A stretch of DNA of 64,000 nt from UBA10449 sp005883585 (lineage in GTDB: Bacteria > Chloroflexota > Dormibacteria > Dormibacterales > Dormibacteraceae). The stretch spans positions 1-64,000 of the forward strand of contig VBFD01000109.1 of NCBI GenBank assembly GCA_005883585.1, read 5' to 3'. The notes below the pieces were generated by a model. The model was not told the DNA's origin. It worked only from the letters and a program-made list of their open reading frames with translations, and made no database searches. Positions 8,736 to 15,790 of the stretch are shown here, piece after piece; position 1 is the stretch's first letter; each line of letters begins with the position of its first letter. The translations under genes were made by a program, and so were the position numbers.

Positions 8736-9065
8736 ATGGCAGACATACAAGCGGTCACCGACGGCGATTTCGATTCTGTCGTTCTGAAGGCCGACCGGCC
8801 GGTGCTGGTGGATTTCTGGGCCGCCTGGTGCGGGCCGTGTCGGATGATCGCGCCCATCGTCGAGCAGCTCCACGGCGAGTTCGGCGACAAGGTCACGGTC
8901 ATGAAGATGGACATCGACCAGAACCCGGCGACTCCGATGTCGCTGGGGATCATGTCGATCCCGACCGTGATCATCTTCAAGGACGGCAAGCCCGCGGAGC
9001 GGACGGTCGGCTACCGCCCGAACATGAAGGGCGACCTCAAGGCCAAGCTCGAAGCGCTGATCTAA
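8736..9065 (+). CDS. trxA: Thioredoxin
   Basis: Cytosolic disulfide reductase. The active site WCGPC is at residues 31-35 and the cis-proline motif SIPTVIIF follows at about 70. The length (109 residues) is standard. The ATG immediately follows the stop of the FmdB gene. It could supply electrons to thioredoxin-dependent enzymes such as the ArsC-type arsenate reductase at 29179; that link is inference. Confidence 0.96.
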   Translation: MADIQAVTDGDFDSVVLKADRPVLVDFWAAWCGPCRMIAPIVEQLHGEFGDKVTVMKMDIDQNPATPMSLGIMSIPTVIIFKDGKPAERTVGYRPNMKGDLKAKLEALI

Positions 9066-9107
9066 TCGCCGTTGGCGCCGGCGGGCGCAAAGCTTATTGT
9101 TCTATTC

Positions 9108-9476
9108 GTGCAGGTTGCGATCTACACCGGTAAGGACCCGGGTGGGAAGCGCTTCCTGAGCACCCTGGAGCGCCGGATCGGCCGGCAGGAGATTCGTGCG
9201 TGGGAGGTTCGGCGTAAAAGCCCCCTGACCCTCGTCCACTCCGGCGACCGCTACGCCGGCGTACGCGTCACTTTTTTCCCGTCCGGATCGCGGAGCTACG
9301 CCCGGGTGGCCCGCGACGGCAATCTCGGGGCTTTTCGATCACCGGAGCCCTCGCTGGTTGCCACCATCGCAGGGACCTCCCAGGTCGATCGCGTGTTGAG
9401 CTTCCTGGTCGGCCTGCTGACCCGCCATGCAGAACCGCTCGGAGTCGAGGGCATCGGCATCCCGCTGACGGAATAG
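9108..9476 (+). CDS. Hypothetical protein
   Basis: Unrecognised 122-residue protein with no signal or membrane segment. It begins MQVAIYTGKDPGGKRFL and contains a beta-rich middle (GVRVTFFPSGSRSYARVARDG). GTG 9108 is preferred; TTG codons at 9072 and 9096 would add up to 12 residues without clear benefit. It follows trxA and ends 13 bases before the selenocysteine tRNA. Confidence 0.6.
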   Translation: MQVAIYTGKDPGGKRFLSTLERRIGRQEIRAWEVRRKSPLTLVHSGDRYAGVRVTFFPSGSRSYARVARDGNLGAFRSPEPSLVATIAGTSQVDRVLSFLVGLLTRHAEPLGVEGIGIPLTE

Positions 9477-9489
9477 CATCTTTCCCGCT

Positions 9490-9589
9490 GGGGATGTTCG
9501 GGGGCTGGTGCTTCCCGCGGTCTTCAAAACCGTTTGCGGGGCGCTGCTGAGGCGTCCTGGGTGGGTTCGATTCCCATCCATCCCCGCCA
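9490..9589 (+). tRNA. selC: tRNA-Sec (anticodon TCA), CCA encoded
   Basis: A 100-nt tRNA that reads UGA as selenocysteine. Acceptor GGGGATG (9490-9496) pairs with CATCCCC (9579-9585), followed by G and CCA (9587-9589). A six-pair D stem (9500-9505 with 9510-9515) closes a four-base loop. The anticodon loop CTTCAAA (9522-9528) holds TCA at 9524-9526. A long variable arm has a GGGCGC/GCGTCC stem, and the T loop is TTCGATT. The long D stem, long variable arm and TCA anticodon are diagnostic. No selA, selB or selD is seen nearby. The 3' end serves as the apparent attachment site of an island. Confidence 0.93.
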
Positions 9590-9602
9590 CATTTGGCCGC
9601 AG

Positions 9603-9624
9603 TGACAGCCAAATGACAGCCAAA
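9603..9624 (+). repeat. Tandem 11-bp direct repeat next to tRNA-Sec
   Basis: TGACAGCCAAA occurs twice with no spacer, 14 bases after the tRNA CCA. Short tandem repeats just inside an attachment site resemble arm-type binding sites of tyrosine integrases. This reading is inference. Confidence 0.6.
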
Positions 9625-9626
9625 GA

Positions 9627-9640
9627 CCGCAAACGGTTTT
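9627..9640 (-). repeat. Inverted copy of the tRNA-Sec anticodon arm
   Basis: CCGCAAACGGTTTT is the exact reverse complement of tRNA bases 9526-9539. A shorter related unit, AAACGGTTT, appears at 9631-9639 and again at 9643-9651. The role is unknown. Confidence 0.55.
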
Positions 9641-9651
9641 CTAAACGGTTT

Positions 9652-10013
9652 ATGGCATGCGCTCTTGCGCGCACGTCCTCTGTTCATGGCGGGCCAAGCG
9701 GCGGGCGGCGCCAACCGTGCGGCGTATCGCGATGTGAGCTCAAAAGGGACGAACGCCCCCTCCCTAGTTTCGTGCCGACACGCGAACCGCGGCCCCGACG
9801 TTCGTCCCCTTCTCCCTCGTCCCCGTTCCCGGTCCCGAGTGTAAGCCGACCTCTGTCAAGTGGCGACCTCGATTCGTTGTCAACTCAAACATTTGTGGTA
9901 GATCGATGCCGGGGTGAAACAGACCGCACTCCAAGGCAGTCTTCGGGAACTTCAACAACGATCAGTTTCTGCCGTTAGTCCTTTTCCCCTTCCCGGCCGG
10001 TCTAGCCGGATTA
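9652..10013. other. Non-coding or decayed island DNA
   Basis: No convincing gene in any frame. The base composition is mixed, with runs such as cccttctccctcgtccccgt. An open frame of the small membrane protein continues upstream of its GTG from about 9918, ending NNDQF LPLVLFPFPAGLAG. This suggests that protein may once have been longer, or that it uses a non-standard start. Confidence 0.4.
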
Positions 10014-10250
10014 GTGACCCTCGTTTCGGCGTTGGCCACTACTCGCCCACTCGGCCCACAACTGGGACGTGGCGCCTTCGCCGGCACGATTGGAGCCGCC
10101 GGGGTAGCTGTCTGGGTGCTGCTCCGCGGCGCACGCGAGTGGTTGGTCGCGCCCTACGGATTTGACATCGCGTTGCTTATCATCGTGCTGGCTTTCGGAG
10201 TCGTCCTAGTGAGTGCGATGGTGCCGCGAAGGCGTTTGTCTTCCGGCTGA
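10014..10250 (+). CDS. Small membrane protein
   Basis: A 78-residue protein with two hydrophobic segments (about 19-37 and 48-68), ending in a basic tail (PRRRLSSG). The GTG at 10014 is the first usable start. The in-frame sequence upstream is also hydrophobic, so the true N-terminus may be longer. It lies inside the first island segment. Family unknown. Confidence 0.4.
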   Translation: MTLVSALATTRPLGPQLGRGAFAGTIGAAGVAVWVLLRGAREWLVAPYGFDIALLIIVLAFGVVLVSAMVPRRRLSSG

Positions 10251-10510
10251 CGGAGCAGGTTTCGCACGCAACCGCCACGCCCCAGCTGTCGATAAGAGTG
10301 GGTTCTCGTGATCAACCACAACGGGCCGAACTCGGTCCGTTCGAAGCGAACATGATCCAGCGGATCAGACCGAATCCCAGGGAGAAGATTCGGCTGTCCT
10401 GATGATTTCGACCACAAGGTGCTCCACGCCGAGCCTCCATGAACCCACGAGTCCACGAGATCGAAGCGGAGTCAGTGGCCATCGCCGCCACTCTTGACGC
10501 GTGCAATGTG

Positions 10511-10526
10511 GATTCCCATCCATCCC
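10511..10526. repeat. Partial tRNA-Sec 3' repeat (att-like site)
   Basis: GATTCCCATCCATCCC is identical to tRNA-Sec bases 9569-9584. It marks a likely attachment scar between two island segments. The match ends before the CCA. Confidence 0.6.
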
Positions 10527-10534
10527 ACGCCCCG

Positions 10535-10699
10535 CTACTTGAGCGCGGCCACGATGTTGGTGAAGAGGTTTGCGATCTGATTTCCAATGGCTAGGAGGAT
10601 CACCACAACCAAGATCGCAACGAGCACCAGAATTAGCGCGTACACGACCAAGCGCTGCGCGCGCGGGCGATCGCGGCGATCGCGGCGATAATCCTCCAA
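10535..10699 (-). CDS. Small single-helix membrane protein, Flp-pilin-like tail
   Basis: A 54-residue frame starting with TTG at 10699: a basic head (EDYRRDRRDRPRAQR), one long hydrophobic helix (LVVYALILVLVAILVVVILL), then IGNQIANLFTNIVAALK. The tail resembles the C-terminus of Flp-type pilins or other small membrane proteins, but the basic head lacks a prepilin cleavage site. The frame is open further upstream without an ATG or GTG. No clear ribosome-binding site is seen, so it is tentative. Confidence 0.4.
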   Translation of the reverse strand: MEDYRRDRRDRPRAQRLVVYALILVLVAILVVVILLAIGNQIANLFTNIVAALK

Positions 10700-10922
10700 G
10701 TTAGACAGCGTCCACCCGAAGACAGGCGCACCGCGTGTAAAGTCGAGGATCCACCACGTTATTGAATACGAATTCCGCCTTCCAGTCGCTGGGGTTTCAC
10801 AACCGCCCGCTTGGCATTATTGGACACTTTGATGTGGCGCACCCCTGTCGCTCTGATGTCGCGCAGGACTGGGCGGTGCGCGGTGACCCCATTGAGCTGG
10901 GGAGGCCGAAAAGAAAGCTCAC

Positions 10923-12089
10923 ATGATTCTGAGCAAGATTCCAACCAAACACGGGAACCTACCTCCCTTGCACCTGGCGATCCCCGCCTTGGTCGGCGCG
11001 TGGGCCGTCGCATTTGAGATCCCACATCTCATTGGTATGGTCGCGCACGACCCTGCGGCAAGTGACTTTCGACTCTTTTACGTGGCCGCTGAAGCCGGCC
11101 TCATGTGGGGATGGTCGCATGTCTACGATCCCGCGAAGCTGCACGAGCTAAGCCTGGCCTTTGGCCCAGCCGAGCCGGCGATCTCACCCGCTTATACGTA
11201 CCAGAACCCGCCCCTTCTGGCGTGGATCATCGCGCCGCTCACGCTGCTTTCTTTGCCGGCGGCGCTCTACACGTGGACTGCAATCAATATCGCTGCAATC
11301 GTGGCGGCTTGGCGGTTGGCCAGTCCGGGTACTGGTTTCGCACGGGCTACGGTTTTGGTGGTTTCGCTCGCTCTTTGGCCGACCGTCTTCTCGCTCGAAC
11401 GTGGCCAGGCGGTGCTAGTGACATATGCCCTTGCGGTGGGGTGCTGGTGGATGGCAGCACGGAGGCACGAGGTCCTGGCCGGCATGCTGCTCGCGTTGGC
11501 CTCGGCGCTTAGACCCCAGGATGTGGCATTGTTGCCGGCCGTTCTTCTGCTATGCGGTTTCTGGCGCTCAGCGGCGTACTGGCTGGCAACGACAGTGGCT
11601 TTGTGGGTTGCCTTTGCGCTTGTACTTGGTGCCAGCGGCATGGGCACGTATCTCGCAGTTTTAGCGTGGGCCGCATCAGACCCAAGCTACACTGCCACTC
11701 CTGCGTTTGCCCCATTTGGCCCGCGGATGTCTCTGATCGCGGGCCAGGCTGCAATCGCTGCGGTCGCTCTTGGTGCGGTTTGGCGCCAGCGGCGGACATG
11801 GAATGTCGCTTTCGCGCTTGGGCTTTTGGGGACCGCAATGTCGGCCATCCACGTCCATGAGTACGACTACGTTGGGCTCGTAGTCGCGGCGTGGCTGGCG
11901 CTCTCCGCGCCTACTTCCGCTCTCGAGTTCGCTTGGATGGCAATCGGAGTGGTGTGTTTGCAAGTGCCGCTGATTGGAATGCGCCTTCCAATCTTGTTCT
12001 GGCAGCCAGTCTGGCTGCTGATGCTATCCCTCCGACGCCGACGGCCGGAATTCGCAGCCGTCCCAGCCATCGCGGGTACTCCGGCCTAG
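10923..12089 (+). CDS. GT87-family (DUF2029) integral membrane glycosyltransferase
   Basis: A polytopic protein with about nine to ten hydrophobic segments. The N-terminal loop holds DFRLFYVAAEAG and VYDP, followed by YQNPPLLAWIIAPLTLLS and LERGQ, the pattern of GT-C polyprenyl-phosphate mannosyltransferases (DUF2029/GT87) that modify lipids or glycans outside the membrane. The length (388 residues) is typical. The start is ATG 10923. It is the largest gene of the island, and its codon usage looks less GC-biased than that of the flanking housekeeping genes, consistent with acquisition. The sugar acceptor is unknown. Confidence 0.8.
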   Translation: MILSKIPTKHGNLPPLHLAIPALVGAWAVAFEIPHLIGMVAHDPAASDFRLFYVAAEAGLMWGWSHVYDPAKLHELSLAFGPAEPAISPAYTYQNPPLLAWIIAPLTLLSLPAALYTWTAINIAAIVAAWRLASPGTGFARATVLVVSLALWPTVFSLERGQAVLVTYALAVGCWWMAARRHEVLAGMLLALASALRPQDVALLPAVLLLCGFWRSAAYWLATTVALWVAFALVLGASGMGTYLAVLAWAASDPSYTATPAFAPFGPRMSLIAGQAAIAAVALGAVWRQRRTWNVAFALGLLGTAMSAIHVHEYDYVGLVVAAWLALSAPTSALEFAWMAIGVVCLQVPLIGMRLPILFWQPVWLLMLSLRRRRPEFAAVPAIAGTPA

Positions 12090-12236
12090 TAGGTGAAATT
12101 GGCACATGAAGAAAACCGCTCCCCTTTTCGGAGCTACCAAACGGCCCGGGGGAGGACCTCGTGACTCCGTATTTGCGGAGATCGTTTCGCGGGCAAGCCG
12201 GCTGCAAACAGCGACAACCTCGCTCTTGCACGCATC

Positions 12237-12264
12237 AAAACGCCGGGGCCACAGAACCCCGGCG
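12237..12264 (-). terminator. Rho-independent terminator of the Lys/Ala peptide gene
   Basis: Perfect eight-pair stem CGCCGGGG/CCCCGGCG (12241-12248 with 12257-12264) with an eight-base loop. On the minus strand it is followed by TTTT. It lies 37 bases beyond the stop at 12301, supporting that tiny gene as a real transcription unit. Confidence 0.75.
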
Positions 12265-12300
12265 TTTACGGGACGAATCAGAAAACGTCAGAAGAAGTCG

Positions 12301-12366
12301 TTACTTCTTCTTGGCAGCCTTCTTCTTGGCAGCTGGCTTCTTAGCAGCCTTCTTCTTAGCGGCCAT
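12301..12366 (-). CDS. 21-residue Lys/Ala-rich peptide (H1-like)
   Basis: The frame encodes MAAKKKAAKKPAAKKKAAKK plus a final Lys: eleven or more lysines, six or more alanines and one proline. This composition matches the AAKK repeats in the tails of bacterial histone H1-like and HU-like proteins, so binding to nucleic acid is a reasonable inference. The start is well supported by AAGGAGGT at 12371-12380, ideally spaced before the ATG at 12366. A strong terminator follows. It is encoded alone, not as a tail of a larger protein. Confidence 0.7.
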   Translation of the reverse strand: MAAKKKAAKKPAAKKKAAKKK

Positions 12367-12571
12367 ATTGGTTTACCTCCTTCGTTCTATTTCGGACCCG
12401 ATGAATGGTTTTGGTGACGGGTCCCACATGCATTCCTGGGAAAGGTCTGCCGACTCACACTCTGTCGCTTCTGTGATGGCAACGATGAGCAGCATCACTT
12501 TCAAACTGTTGTGATACTCGAACAGGACCACTCCTGTCAATGGATTTCGCGTGATGGTTTTACGCTGACGG

Positions 12572-13309
12572 TCAAGAGATCTTCTTCTGCTTGGCACCAT
12601 TTGGAGTCTGAAGCGGGCGGCGTCCAAGAAAAAGATCGCGCACCTCATCGTCCTTGATCAGGACGGCCTTCAGTCCTACTTCGCGCAACAACTGCAGCCA
12701 GCGTGCTCGCGGAAACAGACCCTGGACGTGGCGATCGTGCACTACGCGGGCCTCGCCTTCCTGGTTGCGCAGCAGGATCGCAAAGTCAACCAGATACGTG
12801 TTGTCGGTCGGGTCGGGATCGAAGACCCATTGCAGAAAGCGCAGTCTCCCGGCTCCTCCATGATCAGTGCCTGCGACAAAGGTCTCGCGCACGTAGTCCG
12901 GAACGAAGAGCGCGACGCCACCAGGGCGGCAGTGCTCATATGCGGTCTGCATCACAGCTCGTAGATCAGGTTCTGTAGTCATGTGGCAGATCGCGTCATG
13001 AACGAAGACCACGTCGAAGGTGCGGCCGAGTCGCAGCGTGCGAATATCGCCTTTGACGTGCTCGCACTCTGGGTTGAGCTTGCGGCTCACCGAGAGCATC
13101 CGCGGCGAGAGATCCACCAACGTCATCGCGAAGTGCGCCTTGAGGTACAAGGCGCTGTTTCCGCCGCCTGAACCAAGCTCGAGCATAGTTAGCGGTGCCG
13201 GTCCGGTCCACTTGCGGAGGACACGCCTGAAGTGAGCCGTGTCGCGGCGGTATTCCTTGGGATCCGAGAACTCCGGCCACCACTCGGCCAGCTCGTGGTA
13301 GAGCTTCAC
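12572..13309 (-). CDS. Class I SAM-dependent methyltransferase
   Basis: Motif I of the Rossmann methyltransferase fold, MLELGSGGGNSALYL, is followed by VDLSPRML (acidic SAM contact), KGDIRTLRLGRTFDVVFVHDAICHM and the post-motif RPGGVALFVPDY. The N-terminus KLYHELAEWWPEFS is typical of small-molecule methyltransferases. The GTG at 13309 is preferred. Longer in-frame starts would translate the tRNA-derived repeat at 13391-13414 and are unlikely. The substrate is unknown. It is the last gene before the distal att-like site. Confidence 0.8.
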   Translation of the reverse strand: MKLYHELAEWWPEFSDPKEYRRDTAHFRRVLRKWTGPAPLTMLELGSGGGNSALYLKAHFAMTLVDLSPRMLSVSRKLNPECEHVKGDIRTLRLGRTFDVVFVHDAICHMTTEPDLRAVMQTAYEHCRPGGVALFVPDYVRETFVAGTDHGGAGRLRFLQWVFDPDPTDNTYLVDFAILLRNQEGEARVVHDRHVQGLFPRARWLQLLREVGLKAVLIKDDEVRDLFLGRRPLQTPNGAKQKKIS

Positions 13310-13390
13310 AGCTTGTACAGCGTGACTACTCCTGGAGCTCAGCGAGACGTCGGACGGCCAAGACGATAGCCAAGCAGGCGAATCGCTGCG

Positions 13391-13414
13391 GTCGATTCCC
13401 AGCCATCCCCGCCA
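13391..13414. repeat. Distal tRNA-Sec 3' repeat (att-like site)
   Basis: Matches tRNA-Sec bases 9566-9589 at 23 of 24 positions within the aligned TCGATTCCCA-N-CCATCCCCGCCA core, including the CCA. It marks the likely right end of the island. Confidence 0.7.
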
Positions 13415-13505
13415 AAACAGTTCCAAAGATTCCACAAACCCCATTGGCGAAGCTCCTGTAGTCGGCCCCGGATCAGATCGATTGGCGCGGTCAGGAGGAA
13501 AGACG

Positions 13506-14597
13506 ATGAAGATGAACCGACGTTGGTGGGCAAAAGTCGGACCGGTGGCGGTCCTTGCAGCGATCGGGCTCGGCCAGGGCATCGGGCCCGCCCTCGCCAA
13601 CGAGACCCTTAACCATCCGGCGATTGGCGACACGACCATTTTCGCTAGCGTGCCGGCGCCAGGGCACCCTTTCGGCGTTGCCGTAGACAAGAGCCGCGTA
13701 TACGTCTCGACCAGCGCTGGCGACTTCTTTGCCGACCCAGCGACAGGTGGGCATCTCAATTCGGACGGCGAGCGCGTATTTGCTTACGACAACAACGGCA
13801 AGCTCGTCACGACGACCACCGTCGCAACCATGCCGAACTCCAACATGGGCCTGTTCGGGCTCGCCCTTGACGGCAACCCGACCTCCGAACACCAGCTCTA
13901 CATAGCGGACATGAACGGGCGGATTCTCCGCCTGTCCCTCGATCATGAGAACGCCGCACCCGTGCTCTTCGCCCAAGCCCCGCTGGCTGGAGGCTGGATG
14001 GTTACGATGTGGAACGACCTCGTCTTTGATCGCGTCGGTAATTTGTTCATGACCGATGACAAGCCGCGAATTTGGCGAGTCACTCCCGATGGGCAGCCTT
14101 CGATCTGGTTCCAGGACCCAAGGCTCACCGGACTCTTCGGCTTCGCCGGAGGCCCGCTGGGTGGCCGGATTGACCCGACTGGCAAGTTCCTGTACTTCAC
14201 CATAACGATCTCGGCCATGTTCCCCGGAGAGGCCGTCGTATACCGGATCCCACTCGTTGACCACCCATCTGCGTCCGACCTCCAGTTGGTACACCGCTTC
14301 CCGGTCGTCGCCGGACAGCAACTGCCTCAGGCGACAGGTCTGGCTTTCGCGAGCTCAGGCAACATCTACGTGGCCCTGATCGGTACCAACCAGATCGCCG
14401 TCCTCGATCCAGCCGGCAATGAGATACGCCGAATCTCAAGCCCCCTGTTCGACTCGCCGTGGGGGCTCGCCTTCATGGGGCACTCGCTTCTTGTGACAAA
14501 CGCGAGCATTGAACCTTTCGAAGTGCCCGATCACTGGAAGGTGCTCAAGGTCTTTGTCGGCGAAAGCGGATTACCGCTCAACAGACCGCGGACCTGA
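13506..14597 (+). CDS. Secreted beta-propeller protein (SMP-30/NHL-like)
   Basis: A signal peptide at the N-terminus (MKMNRRWW, then a hydrophobic stretch to PALANE) directs export. The mature part has repeated blades: FGVAVDKSRVYVSTS, LFGLALDGNP..LYIADMNGRILRLS, WNDLVFDRVGNLFMTDD, ATGLAFASSGNIYVALIGTNQIAVLD and SPWGLAFMGHSLLVTNAS. The pattern is that of SMP-30/gluconolactonase or NHL propellers; catalytic activity is not assured. The ATG at 13506 follows AGGAGGA at 13494-13500. It is the first gene beyond the island. Confidence 0.8.
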   Translation: MKMNRRWWAKVGPVAVLAAIGLGQGIGPALANETLNHPAIGDTTIFASVPAPGHPFGVAVDKSRVYVSTSAGDFFADPATGGHLNSDGERVFAYDNNGKLVTTTTVATMPNSNMGLFGLALDGNPTSEHQLYIADMNGRILRLSLDHENAAPVLFAQAPLAGGWMVTMWNDLVFDRVGNLFMTDDKPRIWRVTPDGQPSIWFQDPRLTGLFGFAGGPLGGRIDPTGKFLYFTITISAMFPGEAVVYRIPLVDHPSASDLQLVHRFPVVAGQQLPQATGLAFASSGNIYVALIGTNQIAVLDPAGNEIRRISSPLFDSPWGLAFMGHSLLVTNASIEPFEVPDHWKVLKVFVGESGLPLNRPRT

Positions 14598-14654
14598 GGG
14601 GTTGGAGCTTAGGGAGGCCGCAAGGACAGCGTGCGACCTCCCTGTTCACTGCTC

Positions 14655-14966
14655 CTAGCAGACGCCGTGGGGCCGGAGTGAGTCGCAAGGGCTGCTGGTA
14701 CCGACCGTTTCGCTCGGAAGCGCCCGTGTGAGATCGGAGCTCGGCCCACCCTGCGCCACCGGCTGAGGCAGCACCCGCGTGAGGTCGGAGCTCGGCCCGC
14801 CCTGCACTGTCGAGGTGATGGGGCCTTGCACGGATTGAACAGCCGGCGCCTTGAGCGCACTCATCACGTAGCCGCCTGCCGCGCCGAGCATAAGGACCGC
14901 TATCAGCGCGAAAACGAACGCCAATGCCGCCGCTGGAAAACGCCTCGTTTCGAGTCTCGCTTGCAT
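14655..14966 (-). CDS. Small exported or membrane-anchored protein with QGGPSSDLTR repeats
   Basis: A 103-residue protein: a basic head, one hydrophobic segment (about 14-36), then an extended extracytoplasmic part containing two copies of QGGPSSDLTR separated by a PVA linker, and a Cys-containing tail. The ATG at 14966 is selected because GGAGG lies eight bases before it. It is not recognised. The repeated motif may be structural or a binding peptide. Confidence 0.6.
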   Translation of the reverse strand: MQARLETRRFPAAALAFVFALIAVLMLGAAGGYVMSALKAPAVQSVQGPITSTVQGGPSSDLTRVLPQPVAQGGPSSDLTRALPSETVGTSSPCDSLRPHGVC

Positions 14967-15075
14967 CGCCTGAACCTCCAAGTGGGGTTTGAATCTGGGA
15001 TGCCAGGAGGCTAGGCGCGGTGGATGGATCCTTCGGTGTCGCGCGTCACACGGCGTCGGTGTCGTTCGTCACAAC

Positions 15076-15267
15076 TCAGCCACTCGGGGGATGTGAGAAG
15101 AGCACCTGGAACAACTTGAACAAAAACAAGATCGCGCAGATGATTCGGATGATCACCCCGATCCATCCCCAGCGTCCGACGAACCAATAAACGAGTCCCA
15201 CGATGAGTAGAAAGATCCCGGCCCCGACGTAGTAGCCCATCGTGAAGTAAGCGTCTGCGTAGATCAT
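15076..15267 (-). CDS. Small two-helix membrane protein
   Basis: A 63-residue hydrophobic protein. Helices run at about 10-29 and 34-54, joined by a short RWGW turn, with a C-terminal SHPPSG tail. It is divergent from the DksA-like gene at 15325, with a roughly 57-base gap that must hold both promoters. Family unknown. Confidence 0.6.
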   Translation of the reverse strand: MIYADAYFTMGYYVGAGIFLLIVGLVYWFVGRWGWIGVIIRIICAILFLFKLFQVLFSHPPSG

Positions 15268-15324
15268 TTCCGCGGGAATCTACTCTCCCGCCGCAACCGC
15301 GTCAAATCCGTAAAGTAGGTATTG

Positions 15325-15684
15325 ATGGCTGACCTGACACCGGAAGACATTCGCCGTTTTCGCAAGCTCCTGGAGACGGAGCGCGACGCCATCGAGTCAC
15401 GCATCGCTGCCCGGAACCGTGACATCCAGGAAACCGTGCACGAAGAGTCGGGTGTCGGCGATTCGGGCGATGAGTCCATCCGCACCTACGACCGTGAAGA
15501 CGAGACCGACGCCAACGACCTCGATCGGGAAACGTTGGAGCAGGTCACCAGGGCGCTAAGCAGGATCGACGCCGGGACCTATGGGCTCAGCGAGGTCTCC
15601 GGCAAACCGATTCCAATCGAACGCCTCGAGGCTGTTCCCTACGCCACCACCCTGGTCGATGAGCGGCCGCTCGAGCCAGATTAG
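15325..15684 (+). CDS. DksA/TraR-like protein lacking zinc cysteines
   Basis: A 119-residue protein with the DksA/TraR arrangement: an N-terminal coiled-coil helix pair (RRFRKLLETERDAIESRI, ETLEQVTRALSRI), then DAGTYGLSE-VSGKPIPIERLEAVPYAT. In zinc-bearing members the four ligand positions are cysteines; here they are S89, S92, L110 and E113, so no zinc finger can form. The family acts in the RNA polymerase secondary channel; that role here is inference. The acidic tip residues DSGDESIRTYDREDETDAND sit in the coiled-coil loop. ATG 15325 is taken over TTG 15322. Confidence 0.85.
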   Translation: MADLTPEDIRRFRKLLETERDAIESRIAARNRDIQETVHEESGVGDSGDESIRTYDREDETDANDLDRETLEQVTRALSRIDAGTYGLSEVSGKPIPIERLEAVPYATTLVDERPLEPD

Positions 15685-15790
15685 GACTCCGATTTCACCG
15701 TCTTGAATTCGCGAACTTGATCGGCTATCGTCCGAGGAGGCTGCGTCAAAAAACTTTCTTCGGCTTGCACTGCGAAGGAGGCCTGGAATA

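Larger units (their letters stand above)
9567..13414. mobile_element. Genomic island (possibly two in tandem) at the tRNA-Sec 3' end
   Basis: The 3' part of tRNA-Sec is repeated imperfectly downstream. A 16-base exact copy lies at 10511-10526, and a 24-base copy with one mismatch, extending through CCA, lies at 13391-13414. This is the pattern left when an element integrates into a tRNA gene and regenerates it. The DNA between holds genes unrelated to the flanking housekeeping block (GT87 glycosyltransferase, methyltransferase, small membrane proteins, a Lys/Ala peptide) and long non-coding stretches. No integrase survives, so the element is probably immobile. Confidence 0.65.

Noticed and set aside
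9268..9714. Minus-strand open frames across tRNA-Sec
   Set aside because: They read through the tRNA gene and the end of the preceding gene, with no start signal or domain.
12106..12417. Plus-strand ORF with Leu-rich tail
   Set aside because: The Leu/Ser/Phe-rich tail is the antisense of the AAG/GCT repeats of the Lys/Ala peptide gene, which has a strong ribosome-binding site and terminator.
12572..13759. Long form of the island methyltransferase (395 residues)
   Set aside because: The extra N-terminus would translate the tRNA-derived repeat and the ribosome-binding site region of the divergent propeller gene. It shows no domain; the shorter start at 13309 was used.
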